Shown: positions 50,901 to 61,319, numbered from the stretch's first letter. The stretch: DNA of 64,000 bases from Balneolaceae bacterium UBA7797 (GCA_002480645.1 DLCN01000014.1:1166-65165), one strand, 5' to 3'. Notes: a model not told the origin generated them from the letters alone. Numbers and translations: made by a program.

Positions 50901-52871
50901 ATGAGAGTGACTACATTATTCTTTGTTCTTTCCTTATTCATCTATTCATCCAATGGTTTTGCACAAACGGTCGCAGATCCCAACATTCAGGAGGCCTTCC
51001 TGCCGTTCGATACCGGTGTAAGCACCTATACCCGTTCGGCAAGCGGAGCTCCCACGGATGAATACTGGCAAAATCGTGCAGATTATACCATCAGGACCAC
51101 TCTTAATCCTGACATCCATCTCATTTCATCAGAAATGACGATCCACTACACCAATAATAGTCCGGATGATCTCGGATTTTTGTGGATCCAGTTAGATCAG
51201 GATCTTTTTTCTAACGATTCCTGGGGAGCGAAACTCACTCCCTTTGGTGGTGCCCGATTTGGTAACCGTGATTTTGATGGAGGATATATTCTGGATGAGA
51301 TCACCATCGAGCAAAATGGTCGATCCTATATTCCGGAACGTAGAAAGGTGGATACCAACATGAAATTGGTTCTTAATGAAAAGCTCGATAAAGACGGGGG
51401 AGATCTTAAGATCCATATCAAATATTCCTTCCAGGTACCGGAGTACGGCTCAGACAGGATGGGGAGACTTAAAACCGAACATGGCTGGATCTACGAAATA
51501 GCCCAGTGGTATCCCAGAATGGCTGTTTATGACGATCTGAAAGGCTGGAACGTGATGCCTTATATAGGAAACGGAGAGTTTTATCTGGAATATGGAGATT
51601 TCGATTATTCGATCACGGTTCCGGGTGATTTTATAGTAGTTGGTTCAGGGGAATTACAAAATCCTGAGGAGGTATTAACCTCAGATCAGCTCGATCGATT
51701 CAATAAAGCAAAGCAGAGTGATGAGACCGTCGCTATTGTGAAAGAGAGCGAGGTAGGAGCAGAATCAACAAGAACAGAAAAGGAAGTAACCTGGCGTTTC
51801 ATTATGCAAAATGCACGGGATATTGCCTGGGCAGCATCAAAAGCGTTTATCTGGGATGCGGCTAAAATAGATCTGCCGGATGGGGAAAAGGCTATGGCGA
51901 TGTCGGTGTACCCGAAAGAAAGTGCAAGAGAAAATGCATGGGTTCGCTCAACAGAATTTGTTAAAGCCTCTATAGAATATTATTCAGAAAAATGGATGAA
52001 ATATCCCTATCCCGTAGCTACAAATGTGGCAGGTATTGTAGGCGGGATGGAATATCCCGGTATCGTTTTCTGTAGTTCCAGAGCTAGTGGCAGAGGACTT
52101 TGGGGAGTTACCGATCATGAACTTGGTCATACCTGGTTTCCTATGATCGTAGGATCCAATGAACGGGAACATGCCTGGATGGATGAAGGATTCAATACCT
52201 TCATAAATGGATATAGTACAGAAGTTTTTAATGATGGAGAATATAAGCCGAGCCGATCCAATGCCAGTGGATTAGTTGGCTGGTATAAAGGAAGTCGGTC
52301 GGAGCCTGTCATGACTCAGCCTGATCAGATTCAACCCGGAAATCTGGGAATAGTAGCCTATTATAAACCGGCCATCGGACTTCGGTTATTACGCGAGGTA
52401 GTGGTTGGACCTGATCTTTTTGATGAAGCCTTCAAAACATATGTCGAACGCTGGAAATACAAACATCCCTCGCCCAACGATTTCTTTAATACGATGGAAG
52501 ACGTAACAGGATATGAATTAGATTGGTTCTGGAGAGGCTGGTTCAAGGAAAAGTGGACGTTGGATCAGGCTATTGAAAGTGTGAGATATATAGAAGATGA
52601 TCCGTCGCAGGGAGCTTTATTAACACTTCAGAATTTACAGAAAATGGTAATGCCGGTAACCATCGAAGTTACGTTAGAGGATGGATCCTTCGAAAGGATC
52701 AACGTCCCTGTTCAGATATGGCAGACAGGAAATGAGTGGCAACTTCCGGTGAAAACTACTCAAAAGATCAAGAAAGTACAGATCGATCCGGATAATATGT
52801 TACCTGATATTGACAAATACAATAATGTCTGGATCCCGGCCGGAGAATCCGATAATGATATAAAAGAATAA
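50901..52871 (+). CDS. Secreted M1-family metallopeptidase
   Basis: A 656-residue exported peptidase with a signal peptide (LFFVLSLFIYSSNGFAQ, cut near residue 22). The zinc site is TDHELGHTWF with the third ligand Glu in AWMDEGFNTF 18 residues later; GGMEYPGIVF is the substrate-recognition loop, here with Tyr instead of the usual Asn after GME. The C-terminal part is strand-rich. Likely periplasmic, digesting peptides from outside. It is followed by a strong terminator. Confidence 0.93.
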   Translation: MRVTTLFFVLSLFIYSSNGFAQTVADPNIQEAFLPFDTGVSTYTRSASGAPTDEYWQNRADYTIRTTLNPDIHLISSEMTIHYTNNSPDDLGFLWIQLDQDLFSNDSWGAKLTPFGGARFGNRDFDGGYILDEITIEQNGRSYIPERRKVDTNMKLVLNEKLDKDGGDLKIHIKYSFQVPEYGSDRMGRLKTEHGWIYEIAQWYPRMAVYDDLKGWNVMPYIGNGEFYLEYGDFDYSITVPGDFIVVGSGELQNPEEVLTSDQLDRFNKAKQSDETVAIVKESEVGAESTRTEKEVTWRFIMQNARDIAWAASKAFIWDAAKIDLPDGEKAMAMSVYPKESARENAWVRSTEFVKASIEYYSEKWMKYPYPVATNVAGIVGGMEYPGIVFCSSRASGRGLWGVTDHELGHTWFPMIVGSNEREHAWMDEGFNTFINGYSTEVFNDGEYKPSRSNASGLVGWYKGSRSEPVMTQPDQIQPGNLGIVAYYKPAIGLRLLREVVVGPDLFDEAFKTYVERWKYKHPSPNDFFNTMEDVTGYELDWFWRGWFKEKWTLDQAIESVRYIEDDPSQGALLTLQNLQKMVMPVTIEVTLEDGSFERINVPVQIWQTGNEWQLPVKTTQKIKKVQIDPDNMLPDIDKYNNVWIPAGESDNDIKE

Positions 52872-52897
52872 CCGACCGATCTGTTTATTTATCACTT

Positions 52898-52927
52898 AAA
52901 GCCTGTATCCGATACAGGCTTTTTTTA
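52898..52927 (+). terminator. Intrinsic terminator after the M1 peptidase gene
   Basis: AAAGCCTGTAT and ATACAGGCTTT form a perfect 11-bp stem with a three-base loop, followed by T-rich sequence. It lies 26 bases after the stop. Confidence 0.93.
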
Positions 52928-53018
52928 TATCAGATATACATGTACAAATAATATTTAACTGTAGCAGCTTATTTGCCGATAAGTCAAAAAACTTCACTTA
53001 ACAAAGTGGAATTGTATC

Positions 53019-53846
53019 ATGCTATATCTGTCTTTTAGAATACTTAACGAAAAATACGCCGTCCCGGTGATGGATGTTAATGAATCTGTGCAGTTCTCTA
53101 AAGTCACAAAAGTGCCTAAAATGCCGGATTATGTTTTGGGAGTGATGAATCTCCGGGGAAAGATCATACCGGTGTATGACACGCGGGTAAGGATGGGGCT
53201 GGAATCGATCTATGAGGAACGCAAACATCTTATTGAGATGATGAAGCAGCGGGAAAGAGAACACAAAGCCTGGATAGAACAGCTGGAGCGAGAAGTAAAT
53301 GAAGGTATACCAATTTCAGTTCAGCGTGATCCCCAAATGTGTGAATTTGGCCGGTGGTATCATCCATATATGGAAAAATTAAAAGAGAGCTACCAGCGAA
53401 ACGGCTCCGGAAATAATGTGCTTTTCGGCATCCTGAAGAAATTTGAAAAACCACATAACGAAATTCATGCATTGGCCGAAAGGGTAGAAGAAATGATCGA
53501 AAGAGGAGAAAAAGAACAGGCTATTTCATTGATCAGACATACTCATGATACCATACTGCATGAGTTAATTCAGCATTTTGAAAGTTTTTATAAAGCCCTG
53601 GAAGATCTGGTTCACAGAGACATCGTGATCATCATTAACAGGTTTGATACCCTGTTCGGTATTACCGTTGATTCCATTGATTCAACCATTGAGATCAATG
53701 AATACAGCGAAGATTCATTGACGAGTGAAGTAGTAAACGCGATGAGTATAGTTAATAATGAGACCATTCAGATTCTGGATCTCGAGACCTTCAATCATCA
53801 GAATATCAGCAGTCATATTCATACACAGGAATTAGAAACCGTTTAA
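53019..53846 (+). CDS. CheW-like protein with inserted zinc-binding CZB domain, copy 1
   Basis: A 275-residue protein of unusual build. Residues 1-65 (YLSFRILNEKYAVPV, VLGVMNLRGKIIPVYD) and about 195-265 (DIVIIINRFDTLFGITVDSIDS, MSIVNNETIQILDLETF) are the two halves of a CheW adaptor domain. The intervening 130 residues are a four-helix CZB (chemoreceptor zinc-binding) domain. Its ligands are visible as His82 with Trp85 (HKAW), Cys108 in CEFGRWY, His146 and His150 (PHNEIH). CZB domains sense zinc or oxidants such as HOCl in chemotaxis proteins. No other chemotaxis gene is present in this window. A close copy follows after 25 bases. Confidence 0.88.
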   Translation: MLYLSFRILNEKYAVPVMDVNESVQFSKVTKVPKMPDYVLGVMNLRGKIIPVYDTRVRMGLESIYEERKHLIEMMKQREREHKAWIEQLEREVNEGIPISVQRDPQMCEFGRWYHPYMEKLKESYQRNGSGNNVLFGILKKFEKPHNEIHALAERVEEMIERGEKEQAISLIRHTHDTILHELIQHFESFYKALEDLVHRDIVIIINRFDTLFGITVDSIDSTIEINEYSEDSLTSEVVNAMSIVNNETIQILDLETFNHQNISSHIHTQELETV

Positions 53847-53871
53847 GTAAGAGGCAGAATAAGGAGTAACA

Positions 53872-54678
53872 ATGAAGTATTTATCATTTAGAATAGCGAA
53901 CGAAAAGTATGCAGTTCCGGTAAACGATGTGATCGAATCTATCCCGTATTCATTCATCACAAAAGTACCCAATAAGCCCAATTATATACTGGGAGTGATG
54001 AATCTTCGAGGGAAGATCATCCCTGTATTTGATACCCGTTTACGAATGGGAATGCCTTCATTGAGGGAAGAACGCCGAAAACTGGTTGAAATGCTTAAAC
54101 AACGGGAAAAAGAGCATATCGAATGGTTAGAAGTATTGGAACATGAGGTTCGGTACAATAAACCCATCACTGTGCAGCGCGACCCATCCAAATGTAATTT
54201 CGGTAAGTGGTACGGTGAGTACATGAAGAGAATGAATACTCAATCTGAAAATTCCCGTTCCATAGATAATCTGCTTTATGGTGTTCTGAAGAAATTTGAT
54301 GAACCTCACAAAAAGATCCATGAGATCGCAGACAGGGTGGACCGGTATATCAAGGAAGACCGCACAGAGGATGCAAAGCGTGTGATCAAGCAGACCAAGG
54401 ATAATGTGATGGCTGAAATGCTATCTCTGTTTAAAGAATTATTCCGGAACATTGAAGATCAGGAAACCCGTGATGTGGTGATCATTGTGGATTACGAAGA
54501 CGACATGTACGGAATGACTGTGGATGCAGTAGATTCCACGGTAGACATCGAGCAATTACAGGAAAGTAATGTGGAAAGTGATCTGGTCGATTCTGTGGGA
54601 ATCGTTAATAAACAGACCATTCAGATCTTCAAATTCGAAGCTTTTATGTACGAGCAACAACTGGCATTAGTCGGCTAA
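53872..54678 (+). CDS. CheW-like protein with inserted zinc-binding CZB domain, copy 2
   Basis: A 268-residue paralogue of the preceding protein with the same order: CheW N-half, CZB insert with His82, Trp85, Cys108 (CNFGKWY), His146 and His150 (PHKKIH) at identical positions, and CheW C-half (DVVIIVDYEDDMYGMTVDAVDS). The two share their first strand blocks almost fully (EKYAVPV, GVMNLRGKIIPV) but differ in the middle, so the duplication is not recent. They could bind receptor and kinase differently or form a heterodimer. The 3' end overlaps the convergent small membrane protein gene by 12 bases. Confidence 0.88.
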   Translation: MKYLSFRIANEKYAVPVNDVIESIPYSFITKVPNKPNYILGVMNLRGKIIPVFDTRLRMGMPSLREERRKLVEMLKQREKEHIEWLEVLEHEVRYNKPITVQRDPSKCNFGKWYGEYMKRMNTQSENSRSIDNLLYGVLKKFDEPHKKIHEIADRVDRYIKEDRTEDAKRVIKQTKDNVMAEMLSLFKELFRNIEDQETRDVVIIVDYEDDMYGMTVDAVDSTVDIEQLQESNVESDLVDSVGIVNKQTIQIFKFEAFMYEQQLALVG

Positions 54679-54936
54679 AAGTATCTCGTACATAACCACT
54701 GTTAGTGTTAGAAGGACTAGTAGCAAGAGTATCAGTCGGGAGGAAAAAGCCTCGGTTGATGCTCTTTTTTGTTTAAGCTGATGAGCGTTCTTAACAGATG
54801 ATTCAAATTTTTCGACATCAATCTTATACATTTTCTTTGCTCTTGACGAATTATCTAATCGCTCGAATAGATCGTGATCATGGAGCATTCCAAGATTATA
54901 TTTGATCGCTTTCGCTGAAGCAGCCAGAAATCCCAT
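54667..54936 (-). CDS. Small single-pass membrane protein
   Basis: An 89-residue protein, basic and helical (HDLFERLDNSSRAKKMYKIDVEKFESSVKNAHQLKQKR in two stretches) with one C-terminal membrane helix (LILLLLVLLTLTVVMYEILL). It begins one base after the sua5 stop (TGAAATG) and is probably expressed from the mfd-sua5 message. No family recognised. Confidence 0.55.
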   Translation of the reverse strand: MGFLAASAKAIKYNLGMLHDHDLFERLDNSSRAKKMYKIDVEKFESSVKNAHQLKQKRASTEAFSSRLILLLLVLLTLTVVMYEILLAD

Positions 54937-54937
54937 T

Positions 54938-55864
54938 TCAACCTACTGCTTTAGAGATCCGATTCAATAGTGCTGCATACATTGGATGGGATGATAAATT
55001 CTCATTTAATTCGACCGCGATCTGTGTATACCCTTTATGATCAGCCTGGCGAAACCGATCATACAGTTCGCTTGCAAATTGATCAAGATCGTTATTGTAA
55101 GAGATCACATTAGGCATATCCGGAGCTCTCCCTGATAATAAAAACAGAGTGGATTCATCCAGATATTCAGCATCTCCGGTCCAGATCACGTTAGCTGCGG
55201 GCTTATAATGCGTGTATTTCTGCCCCGGACTTTTCGGGGCATGAGAATCTTTACTGTTAAACGATTCTTTAAATTTTACTCCGGTAGCGGATTCCAACTG
55301 GGCCTTACTAACAGAACCTGGACGTAAAATGGAAGGGGTAGACCCTGAACAATCGACCACAGTTGATTCTAATCCGATCGTGGTTTTACCGCCATCCACC
55401 ACCGGGAAATCAATGCCAAAATCTTCAGAAACATGCCCGGCTGAGGTCGGGCTCGGTTTACCTGACGAATTTGCGCTTGGAGCGACCAAAGCCCCGGTTT
55501 GTTTTATGATCGAAAGGGCGATCTCATGATTGGGCATTCTGAGCGCAACGGTATCAAGTCCGGCGGTAATCAGATCCAGAACCTCCGGCTTTTTAGGTAA
55601 CACGACACTTAACGGTCCCGGCCAAAAAGTATCCATTAATTTTTTGGCTAATTCCGGGATCTCATTAGCAAATTCTTTTACCTGTTCCAATGAACTTACA
55701 TGAACGATCAAGGGGTTGTCGGCAGGTCGCCCTTTAGTACGGTAGATCTTTTTTATGGCTGACGGATTCCGGGCATCCGCACCCAGCCCGTACACCGTTT
55801 CGGTAGGAAAGGCTACAACTTCACCTTGTTTGAGTAGCGTGATGTATGGGGTCAGATCTATCAT
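54938..55864 (-). CDS. Threonylcarbamoyl-AMP synthase, Sua5 type
   Basis: Makes threonylcarbamoyl-AMP for the t6A37 modification of tRNA. VVAFPTETVYGLGADARN, KGRPADNPLIVH, LVAPSANSSGKPSPTSAG and TTIGLESTVVDCS are the YrdC domain motifs. At 308 residues it also has the C-terminal Sua5 domain (residues about 210-308), so it is of the Sua5 and not the short TsaC type. Its start overlaps the mfd stop by four bases. Confidence 0.94.
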   Translation of the reverse strand: MIDLTPYITLLKQGEVVAFPTETVYGLGADARNPSAIKKIYRTKGRPADNPLIVHVSSLEQVKEFANEIPELAKKLMDTFWPGPLSVVLPKKPEVLDLITAGLDTVALRMPNHEIALSIIKQTGALVAPSANSSGKPSPTSAGHVSEDFGIDFPVVDGGKTTIGLESTVVDCSGSTPSILRPGSVSKAQLESATGVKFKESFNSKDSHAPKSPGQKYTHYKPAANVIWTGDAEYLDESTLFLLSGRAPDMPNVISYNNDLDQFASELYDRFRQADHKGYTQIAVELNENLSSHPMYAALLNRISKAVG

Positions 55865-58800
55865 TCGTTGTTTTCGGTCACAGGTTCTTTAGTGGTCTTC
55901 TGATGTAGATCTTTCAGGAATTTCAATGCCGCTTCATAGTCTGGAATATCCTGAATAACGAGTCGCAACACTTCGTTTTTCTGAACCACTTTAAAATTAT
56001 CCGGTCGGAGTTGTTCAAGCGCATCAAGTGTAGTTTGGAATAGCCCTGAATCGAAATAATGGTTACCCAGTTCAGATCCTGCCTTAGGACAAATACACCA
56101 CATACGGTCGGCCCGGATGGTCACTTTAGTAAAGAAATTTCTGGAGGCAAATAATTTGATCATACTGGCAATGATCAGGTTCTGTGCTTCTTTTGGAACG
56201 GTACCAAAGCGGTCTTCGATCTCTGAACTCCATTCTTCGATCTCCTGCTCATTAGTTGAACGGGATAGTTTTCTATAGAGATTCAATCGTTCAACATTAT
56301 CAGCAACATAATTTTGAGGAAGCAGGGCAGAGGCATCGAATTCTACTGTAGTTTCAGGAAGATCGATCTCAGGTTCGGATCCTTCAAACATATCTCCGAA
56401 TTCTGATTCTTTGAGCTCTTTCACCGCATCATTCAGGATCTTAGAATAGAGTTCAAAACCGATATCATTAATAAATCCACTTTGTTCACCCCCCAGAATA
56501 TCACCGGCGCCCCGTATATCCAGGTCTCTCATTGCAATGTTAAATCCTGCCCCCAGATCTGAGAATTCTTCCAGTGCAAGAAGTCGTTTTCTGGCCTCAG
56601 GGGTGAGTGATTCAACCGGTTTTGTGATGAGATAACAGAATGCCTTCCTATTCGACCGGCCAACACGACCACGAAGCTGATGCAGTTCTGCAAGTCCGAA
56701 ATTATCTGCATTATTGATGATAATGGTATTTGCATTCCCGATATCGATCCCATTTTCCACGATATTTGTAGAGACCAGGACATCAAACTTGTGGCTGTAA
56801 AAATCAGCGATGATCTTCTCCAACTGTGAAGGAGACATCTGTCCATGCCCGAATCGCACCCGGATATCGGGAACAAGGTGACGGATCATTTCAGCTACTT
56901 CTTCAATGTTCTTTACCCGGTTGTGAATAAAGAATACCTGACCTCCGCGGCTCATCTCCTGCAGGATAGCGTCCCGGATCAGGGCTTCGTTAAAACTGTG
57001 AATTTCTGTGTAAACAGGTTGCCGGTTCGGTGGCGGAGTGTTGATTACGCTCAGATCTCGGGCCCCCATCAGCGAAAATTGTAAAGTTCTTGGGATCGGA
57101 GTGGCAGTTAGAGTGAGTACATCAATAGTTGCTCTGAACTCCTTCAGTTTTTCCTTGGCACTTACTCCGAATCGTTGTTCCTCATCAACAATAAGCAGTC
57201 CCAGATCTTTGAATTTGACATCCTTAGAAAGCAGGCGATGGGTACCGATCACAATATCCACTTCACCTCGTTCAAGCCGTTCCAGCACATCTTTTTGCTC
57301 TGCTTTTGACCTGAACCGGGAGAGGGATTCCACGGTAACGGGAAATTCTTTCATCCGTTTAGCGAATGTTTTTGCATGCTGTTCCGCAAGGATGGTGGTT
57401 GGCACCAAAACGCCCACTTGTTTATGATCCATTACCGCTTTAAACGCTGCACGAACAGCGACTTCCGTTTTACCAAAACCCACATCCCCACAGACCAGCC
57501 GATCCATGGGTTGAGTACTCTCCATATCATCTTTTACGGCCACGATCGCACTCATCTGATCCGGGGTTTCCTCATATTCAAACCTTGCCTCCAGTTCGGT
57601 TTGCCAGCCGGCATCCGGAGAGAACGCGAAAGCCTTTTGCATCTTACGTTTGGCATAAAGCTGAATCAGCTCACGGGCAATGTCCTTTACTTTCCGTTTG
57701 GTCTGAGCTTTCTTTCTTGCCCATTCTCCAGATCCAAGCTTGGTTATTCTCGGAGCGGTACCTTCTTTACCAGAATACTTTTGCAGTTTATGCAGGCTGG
57801 ATACATTTACATACAACAATGAATCTTCCTGATAGCGAAGAACCACTACTTCCTGTTCATTGTCTTTAACCTGAATTCGTTTGAATCCCGCAAATTTTCC
57901 GATCCCGTAATCTACATGAACCACAAAGTCTCCGATGCTCAGGTCACGAAGTTCCTTGAACGAAATACCACCAGAATACCGGCGCTTTCTTACTTTTGGA
58001 CGGTGGTACCGGTTAAAGATCTGATGGTCGGTGTAAACAGCGATCTTAGCATCAGGTATGATAAAACCTTCGTGAATGGACTCAACAACCAGCTCATAAT
58101 TAAAATGTGGCTCCGGCTCACCGAGCAGTTCTCTGAACCGGGTAGACTGTCCATCATTATCACAGTAGATGAATGTTTTAACCCCTTGCTCCGAATGTTT
58201 TTCGATATCCTCTTTCAGGAATTTGAAGTTTCCATGGAAATCGGGTTGAGGCTTGGTACCGGCATTAAAAACTGAAGCTTCAATATCCGGTTCCAGGCTA
58301 CCGGAATAAAGGATCTTATCAAAACTATTAAGATGTTTTTCAAATTCATCCCGCGAGGTAAAAAGAGTAGAGGGGGCAGGTAGTTCATCTTGCTTTATCT
58401 GCTCAAAACGTTCAACCGCATCGTTGTAACGAGTTTCCAATTCTTTTCGAACCAACGGCGCATCCTGAATAACAAGGAGTGTATCGTTATCAAAATAAGA
58501 GAGAAAGGGATCTTTGTCAGAATCGGGTAAATTTGAAAGATCGGGTACGATCCGGGTTTGATTTAAGAATGAAACAGAGCGCTGCGAATCGGCATCAAAT
58601 TCGCGAATGGAATCGATCTCATCCCCGAAGAATTCCAGACGAACCGGGTACTCACCGGAATATGGAAAAATATCCATGATACCACCCCGAACGGCAAACT
58701 CACCGGGTTCATCCACAAAGCGTACCGGATTGTAGCCTTGATCCACCAGCTTTTCCCGAAGAACATCAGGATCAATTTCCTCGCCTTTCTCCAATAAGAT

Positions 58801-59217
58801 ACTCACATCATTTAGCAGCGACGGAGGTGCTACTTTTTCGAATAAGGCCTCTGCCGAGGTTACTACCACCTTATTTTTTTTGTCCTTCACTGCCTGAATG
58901 GCTTCCGACCGCTGGACCAATAATCCACTGTCTACGATCTGTTCAGTATCATATGGCTTTTGATTGCTGGATGGAAAATGGATGATATGATGATCGAACA
59001 GAAGATTCAGATCAGACTTGATAAAACGCTCATTTTCATCGGTAGAAGTGATGATGAGAATATTATTATGCTCTTTCGATAAATTTTCGATCAGGAATGA
59101 CAGATACGAACCCACACTTTCCCGAAGATGTACGGTACCCACCGACTTCAGCAGTTCTGATACTTTCGAAGAGGTTTGAGTGGCTTTAATTACTTTCTTG
59201 ATGGAAGAAACGGACAT
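55861..59217 (-). CDS. mfd: Transcription-repair coupling factor
   Basis: Removes stalled RNA polymerase from damaged DNA and recruits the excision repair proteins. Order seen: N-terminal UvrB-like region (residues 1-300, DKKNKVVVTSAEALFEKV), the RNA-polymerase-interacting CarD-like domain (GDFVVHVDYGIGKFAGFKRI, about 455), helicase motif I GDVGFGKTEVA, motif II DEEQRFG, and ENGIDIGNANTIIINNADNFGLAELHQLRGRVGRS in several pieces. The TRCF C-terminal domain follows (residues about 980-1110). The 1118-residue length is near the family average. Confidence 0.96.
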   Translation of the reverse strand: MSVSSIKKVIKATQTSSKVSELLKSVGTVHLRESVGSYLSFLIENLSKEHNNILIITSTDENERFIKSDLNLLFDHHIIHFPSSNQKPYDTEQIVDSGLLVQRSEAIQAVKDKKNKVVVTSAEALFEKVAPPSLLNDVSILLEKGEEIDPDVLREKLVDQGYNPVRFVDEPGEFAVRGGIMDIFPYSGEYPVRLEFFGDEIDSIREFDADSQRSVSFLNQTRIVPDLSNLPDSDKDPFLSYFDNDTLLVIQDAPLVRKELETRYNDAVERFEQIKQDELPAPSTLFTSRDEFEKHLNSFDKILYSGSLEPDIEASVFNAGTKPQPDFHGNFKFLKEDIEKHSEQGVKTFIYCDNDGQSTRFRELLGEPEPHFNYELVVESIHEGFIIPDAKIAVYTDHQIFNRYHRPKVRKRRYSGGISFKELRDLSIGDFVVHVDYGIGKFAGFKRIQVKDNEQEVVVLRYQEDSLLYVNVSSLHKLQKYSGKEGTAPRITKLGSGEWARKKAQTKRKVKDIARELIQLYAKRKMQKAFAFSPDAGWQTELEARFEYEETPDQMSAIVAVKDDMESTQPMDRLVCGDVGFGKTEVAVRAAFKAVMDHKQVGVLVPTTILAEQHAKTFAKRMKEFPVTVESLSRFRSKAEQKDVLERLERGEVDIVIGTHRLLSKDVKFKDLGLLIVDEEQRFGVSAKEKLKEFRATIDVLTLTATPIPRTLQFSLMGARDLSVINTPPPNRQPVYTEIHSFNEALIRDAILQEMSRGGQVFFIHNRVKNIEEVAEMIRHLVPDIRVRFGHGQMSPSQLEKIIADFYSHKFDVLVSTNIVENGIDIGNANTIIINNADNFGLAELHQLRGRVGRSNRKAFCYLITKPVESLTPEARKRLLALEEFSDLGAGFNIAMRDLDIRGAGDILGGEQSGFINDIGFELYSKILNDAVKELKESEFGDMFEGSEPEIDLPETTVEFDASALLPQNYVADNVERLNLYRKLSRSTNEQEIEEWSSEIEDRFGTVPKEAQNLIIASMIKLFASRNFFTKVTIRADRMWCICPKAGSELGNHYFDSGLFQTTLDALEQLRPDNFKVVQKNEVLRLVIQDIPDYEAALKFLKDLHQKTTKEPVTENNE

Positions 59218-59369
59218 GCGCTTTTATTGAAGCTGACTTTTTTTATTTAAAGATACGGTTTATAGCGGAAGGGCGCATACATCCATTAATTCAGATGAGA
59301 ATCTTTATAGTTGAAACTCAATGTGGTAATTAGTAGTTATGAATCTGTATCTCCGATAAATCATCACTA

Positions 59370-61319
59370 ATGCTTCTCTTTAAGTTTTTATTATTTCTTT
59401 TATTAGTTCAGAATTACCCCGCCACTGGTAAGGAATATGAATCCGGTTTAGAACGGTATGAGAATGGACAGATAAGTGAAGCGTTGGATATCTGGCTGGG
59501 AGCCTTTAACACATACAAAGACACAGATGATATTGATCCCAGAATCGGTTGGAAATTCGGGGAAGTTGTAGCTGAACATACGATGACCCGACTTTATGAA
59601 GTAGCAACGATGATCTACTACTGGTCGCTGACAGCGGAAGGAAAAGAGGTTCAACCTTTTTTGACGGAAGCCGTGCTACAATCGCAGGTAGTGTTCGATT
59701 CCTTCGACATTAACAAAGTAGAAAAACGATCCAGACGGGATCCGGTAGGAATGGCAGGAGATTTGTTGATGCAATGGAAGCAAATGGATCCGACTCCGGG
59801 CACGGTTATCAATGAACGACTGATCGAGCACTGGCAGCGCGTGGTACATGCAAAAAAGCATTTTAATAAAGCAAAAAATACGATCTATGGAACCGATGAC
59901 CGCGCTTTGCTCTATGTTAGGTTTGGAAAACCTGATGTGATTCACTCCGGAACCCTGGAGCTAAATGAGGCCATTATCAAATCCGAGATCTCAGATATAA
60001 TTGATGTCTCCAATACATTTTATAAGAAGATCATCAAAAATTTTTACCCGGCTGATTATGAGATCTGGATCTATGAAGGATTAAGTACAAGAGGAAGAAT
60101 TGTGGAATTATTCGGGGATAATGCCAGTACTCTCAGATTCGAAAGAATCAACCAGGTTAAGGATTTTATTCCGGCCTATGCTTTTAATTTAACAGAGATC
60201 GGATCAGGAGGGGCCCGGAAAAGAATGATCTCCCCGGGTTTTATTTTGATGCATAACTATCTTCGCCAATTTTTTACCTATGATGTAGTATTCGAGGACC
60301 TGTTCCGAACGTTGAATTACCGTATGATGGAGATCGAATCAAAGAATCACCAGCTAGGTGGCAGTATGAACCGGATTGATGGAGGACAGGGTTGGCTCAA
60401 TGCAGTGACCTATGAAAAAGTTGGTGAGATGAATCAGATCATTAGTGCTGCGCCTCTTCAACATTCTACCGCAGATTCTTCCATCAAAGATATCGAAGTG
60501 GCGAGCCGAACGTATCAGTTTTTCAGTGAAAACGGATCTCCTTCCTATTATCACATCATGAACAGCTACCCAATTCCCTATATCGCTGATTTTATGAGTA
60601 AAGATAAAGCTGAAGATCTTAGCAGGTACAAGATCAGGCATACATTTTCTGTAGGTTCTGAGAAAAATATGATCTTTGAACACCACATGGACGAGCCTGC
60701 CATACCCATGGTTTCTAAATTGATGGAACATCCGGCTCAATCAATCTTTAAGCTGAACACCGGAAACGCTGATCTGACATACAGCTTCAGAGTAGAACTC
60801 ACCGACATAAAACGATCAAATCGTTTGAGGGAAAATGAATTATTTCCACAATCCCTTTTAGGTCATGGATTTACAGAAGTGACAGTGGATAAAATAGATG
60901 ACATGCCCACTGACATGATGATACCGGATATCATGATAGGGTATGTAGGCTCAGAACCTGATTGGGAACAGGACGTACCGTTCATTGTTGCATTAGATAA
61001 TAAAATTCCAGGTTTTTCAAATATGTATATGCACTTTCAGGTGGTAAATACCACTTTGAATGATGATGGCATGAGTGACCTGCAGATCGAACTGTCTGTG
61101 AGAGAAGGGAAGAAATTACTTGGACTGTTCAGGAAGAAAGCGCAAAACTCTATTCGCACCAGTTATCAGGCATCATCCAGGATTGTTTCCGGCAATCTTG
61201 AATTTGATCTTCAGGATAGAGAAACAGGCGAATATGAACTTGTATTTACCGTGTATGACCTGAATAGTGGTGAAGAAGCTACTAAAGTTATTCCTTTCGA
61301 GATCATCAAGACTGAGTGA
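59370..61319 (+). CDS. GWxTD-domain secreted protein
   Basis: A 649-residue protein with a hydrophobic signal peptide (FKFLLFLLLVQNYPATG). The middle has ERLIEHWQRVVHAKKHFNK, NTIYGTDDRALLYVRFGKPD and PADYEIWIYEGLS, which is the layout of the GWxTD domain (usually GWxTDRGR, here YGTDDRA). N-terminal helices (YENGQISEALDIW) look like a TPR repeat. The C-terminus is a strand-rich domain. The family is found in Bacteroidota and relatives and has no assigned activity. It stands alone, facing the BatA gene tail to tail with a 14-base overlap (61306-61319). Confidence 0.75.
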   Translation: MLLFKFLLFLLLVQNYPATGKEYESGLERYENGQISEALDIWLGAFNTYKDTDDIDPRIGWKFGEVVAEHTMTRLYEVATMIYYWSLTAEGKEVQPFLTEAVLQSQVVFDSFDINKVEKRSRRDPVGMAGDLLMQWKQMDPTPGTVINERLIEHWQRVVHAKKHFNKAKNTIYGTDDRALLYVRFGKPDVIHSGTLELNEAIIKSEISDIIDVSNTFYKKIIKNFYPADYEIWIYEGLSTRGRIVELFGDNASTLRFERINQVKDFIPAYAFNLTEIGSGGARKRMISPGFILMHNYLRQFFTYDVVFEDLFRTLNYRMMEIESKNHQLGGSMNRIDGGQGWLNAVTYEKVGEMNQIISAAPLQHSTADSSIKDIEVASRTYQFFSENGSPSYYHIMNSYPIPYIADFMSKDKAEDLSRYKIRHTFSVGSEKNMIFEHHMDEPAIPMVSKLMEHPAQSIFKLNTGNADLTYSFRVELTDIKRSNRLRENELFPQSLLGHGFTEVTVDKIDDMPTDMMIPDIMIGYVGSEPDWEQDVPFIVALDNKIPGFSNMYMHFQVVNTTLNDDGMSDLQIELSVREGKKLLGLFRKKAQNSIRTSYQASSRIVSGNLEFDLQDRETGEYELVFTVYDLNSGEEATKVIPFEIIKTE

